Positions 63,275-64,000 of a DNA stretch of 64,000 nucleotides are shown one piece after another (position 1 is the first letter of the stretch; the number at the start of each line of letters is the position of its first letter). Both the position numbers and the translations under genes were made by a program. This DNA comes from Mesorhizobium sp. GTDB lineage: Bacteria > Pseudomonadota > Alphaproteobacteria > Rhizobiales > Rhizobiaceae. The notes under the pieces were generated by a model. The model saw only the letters and a list, made by a program, of their open reading frames with translations. It ran no database searches and was not told where the DNA came from. The stretch lies in NCBI GenBank assembly GCA_004017535.1, contig SAJS01000008.1, positions 62,001 to 126,000 on the forward strand. The letters run 5' to 3'.

Positions 63275-64000
63275 GCGTCTCGGCCAATGACACCACCGCC
63301 AAGGTAAGCCTGCGCGGCTTCCTCGCCAAATACAGCGTGCTCATCGCCTTCGCGGCCATCGTCATCTTCTTTTCGGTGGCGAGTCCGACTTTTCTCACGC
63401 CGGCCAACCTCTTCAACGTGCTGGTCAACAATGTCGTCATGCTGGCGATCGTGGCGCTGGGTCTCACCATCGTCATCTCGTCGGGCGGAATCGATCTCTC
63501 GGTCGGCGTCTCGGTCGACATGGCAAGCATGATCTTCGTCATGCTTTTGGCCGCCGGCTATAGCGGCATCGTCGGCGTCGCTGGCGGACTCGGCGCCGCT
63601 TTGATCGTCGGCATCCTCAACGCGATCCTGATCACCAGGCTCAACATCAGTCCGTTCCTGGCCACGCTCGGCGTGCTCTTCATCGGCCAGAGCACGCAGC
63701 AGCTCGCCACCAGCGGCGGCCAGCCGATCTATCTCACGAGCGGCTATGCCGCAGACCAGTTCAACGCGGTCGCCCGCACCGCTCTGTTCGGCGTACCGAC
63801 GCCGGTCATCGTGCTGATCGTCCTTGTCGTCGCGGTTCATGTCCTGCTGCATCGCTCGGTGTTCGGCCGCTATGTCCAGGCGATGGGCGCGCAGCCGGGC
63901 GTGGCCTGGTATTCCGGCATCCGCGTGCCGCGCGAATTATCGACGGTGCATGTGCTTTGCGCGCTGCTTGCCGGCGTCACCGGCATCCTCTTGTCGGCGA
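63271..64000 (+). CDS. CUT2 sugar ABC transporter permease (RbsC-like), cut by window edge
   Basis: An open frame of 243 codons from the ATG at 63271, whose ATGA overlaps the preceding permease stop. It runs to the window edge with no stop. The N-terminal MSVSANDTTAKVSLRGFLAK is cytoplasmic, then RbsC-family segments follow: TIVISSGGIDLSVGVSVDMAS, NAILITRLNISPFLATLGVLF and FGRYVQAMGAQPGVAWYSGI. About 75-90 residues should remain outside the window. It is the second permease subunit of the 59-64 kb transporter. Confidence 0.92.
   Translation, partial: MSVSANDTTAKVSLRGFLAKYSVLIAFAAIVIFFSVASPTFLTPANLFNVLVNNVVMLAIVALGLTIVISSGGIDLSVGVSVDMASMIFVMLLAAGYSGIVGVAGGLGAALIVGILNAILITRLNISPFLATLGVLFIGQSTQQLATSGGQPIYLTSGYAADQFNAVARTALFGVPTPVIVLIVLVVAVHVLLHRSVFGRYVQAMGAQPGVAWYSGIRVPRELSTVHVLCALLAGVTGILLSA

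Noticed and set aside
1-64000. CRISPR array, tRNA/rRNA genes, insertion sequences or phage genes
   Set aside because: No regularly spaced repeats, tRNA-like cloverleaf, rRNA conserved blocks or transposase/integrase motifs were seen. A tRNA could be missed by eye, but all long gaps were read.

Overview
The window looks like chromosomal DNA of an alphaproteobacterium of the order Rhizobiales, most likely Mesorhizobium or a close Phyllobacteriaceae relative. The reasons are high GC with strong third-position bias, composite palindromic intergenic repeats of the rhizobial RIME type (6878-6992 and 33975-34076), and a dense set of sugar ABC transporters with catabolic enzymes and local regulators. 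No rRNA, tRNA, CRISPR array, phage gene or transposase was seen. Both window edges cut genes.

Layout. (1) 1-3.7 kb: an epoxide-hydrolase-like alpha/beta hydrolase (cut by the left edge), an SDR, a secreted hydrolase and a divergent LysR regulator. (2) 3.8-15.6 kb: a sugar-acid type cluster. An RraA-like aldolase, an enolase-superfamily dehydratase and a complete CUT1 ABC transporter are on the minus strand; a GntR/FCD regulator, three more enolase-superfamily proteins and a NIPSNAP protein are on the plus strand. (3) 15.6-25.2 kb: a second cluster of the same kind, with an NAD-dependent epimerase/dehydrogenase, a fifth enolase-superfamily protein, an aldo/keto reductase, an FCD-type GntR regulator, a second CUT1 transporter and a second RraA-like protein. 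Repeated operator-like sites (ACTTGTCTRATAAG) lie in its promoters. (4) 25.2-43.8 kb: a catabolic cluster mixing CoA chemistry (acyl-CoA dehydrogenase, enoyl-CoA hydratase, CoA-transferase) with carbohydrate-type functions (two aldo/keto reductases, SDR, DUF993 protein, sugar isomerase-like TIM barrel, GMC oxidoreductase, aldehyde dehydrogenase, zinc alcohol dehydrogenase, CUT2 transporter). A TetR gene sits at its end, and a 7-2-7 inverted repeat (GTAACTA-GA-TAGTTAC) recurs at its promoters. (5) 44.0-50.3 kb: adhP and a yhiI-rbbA-yhhJ type ABC-2 exporter operon, led by an unrecognised 59-residue ORF. (6) 50.4-59.5 kb: acetyl-CoA acetyltransferase diverging from an overlapping operon of acetoacetyl-CoA synthetase, thiolase-like protein, DUF35 protein, MaoC hydratase and MFS transporter. 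A HutC-type GntR, an SDR and a class II aldolase follow. The palindrome TGGTTATAACCA occurs at two promoters here. (7) 59.6-64.0 kb: a second CUT2 transporter whose last permease is cut by the right edge.

How the parts fit. Each catabolic block combines an uptake system, enzymes and a regulator, and three blocks carry a recurring operator-like sequence of their own. Blocks 2 and 3 fit a dehydratase-plus-aldolase route for aldonic or uronic acids, but no substrate can be named from sequence alone. Block 4 is the best candidate for an undescribed pathway: the putative operator links a sugar-type transporter to alcohol and aldehyde oxidation and beta-oxidation-like steps. Coordinates were read by eye and translations checked by hand in key places; family assignments rest on motifs and recalled family features, not on a database search.
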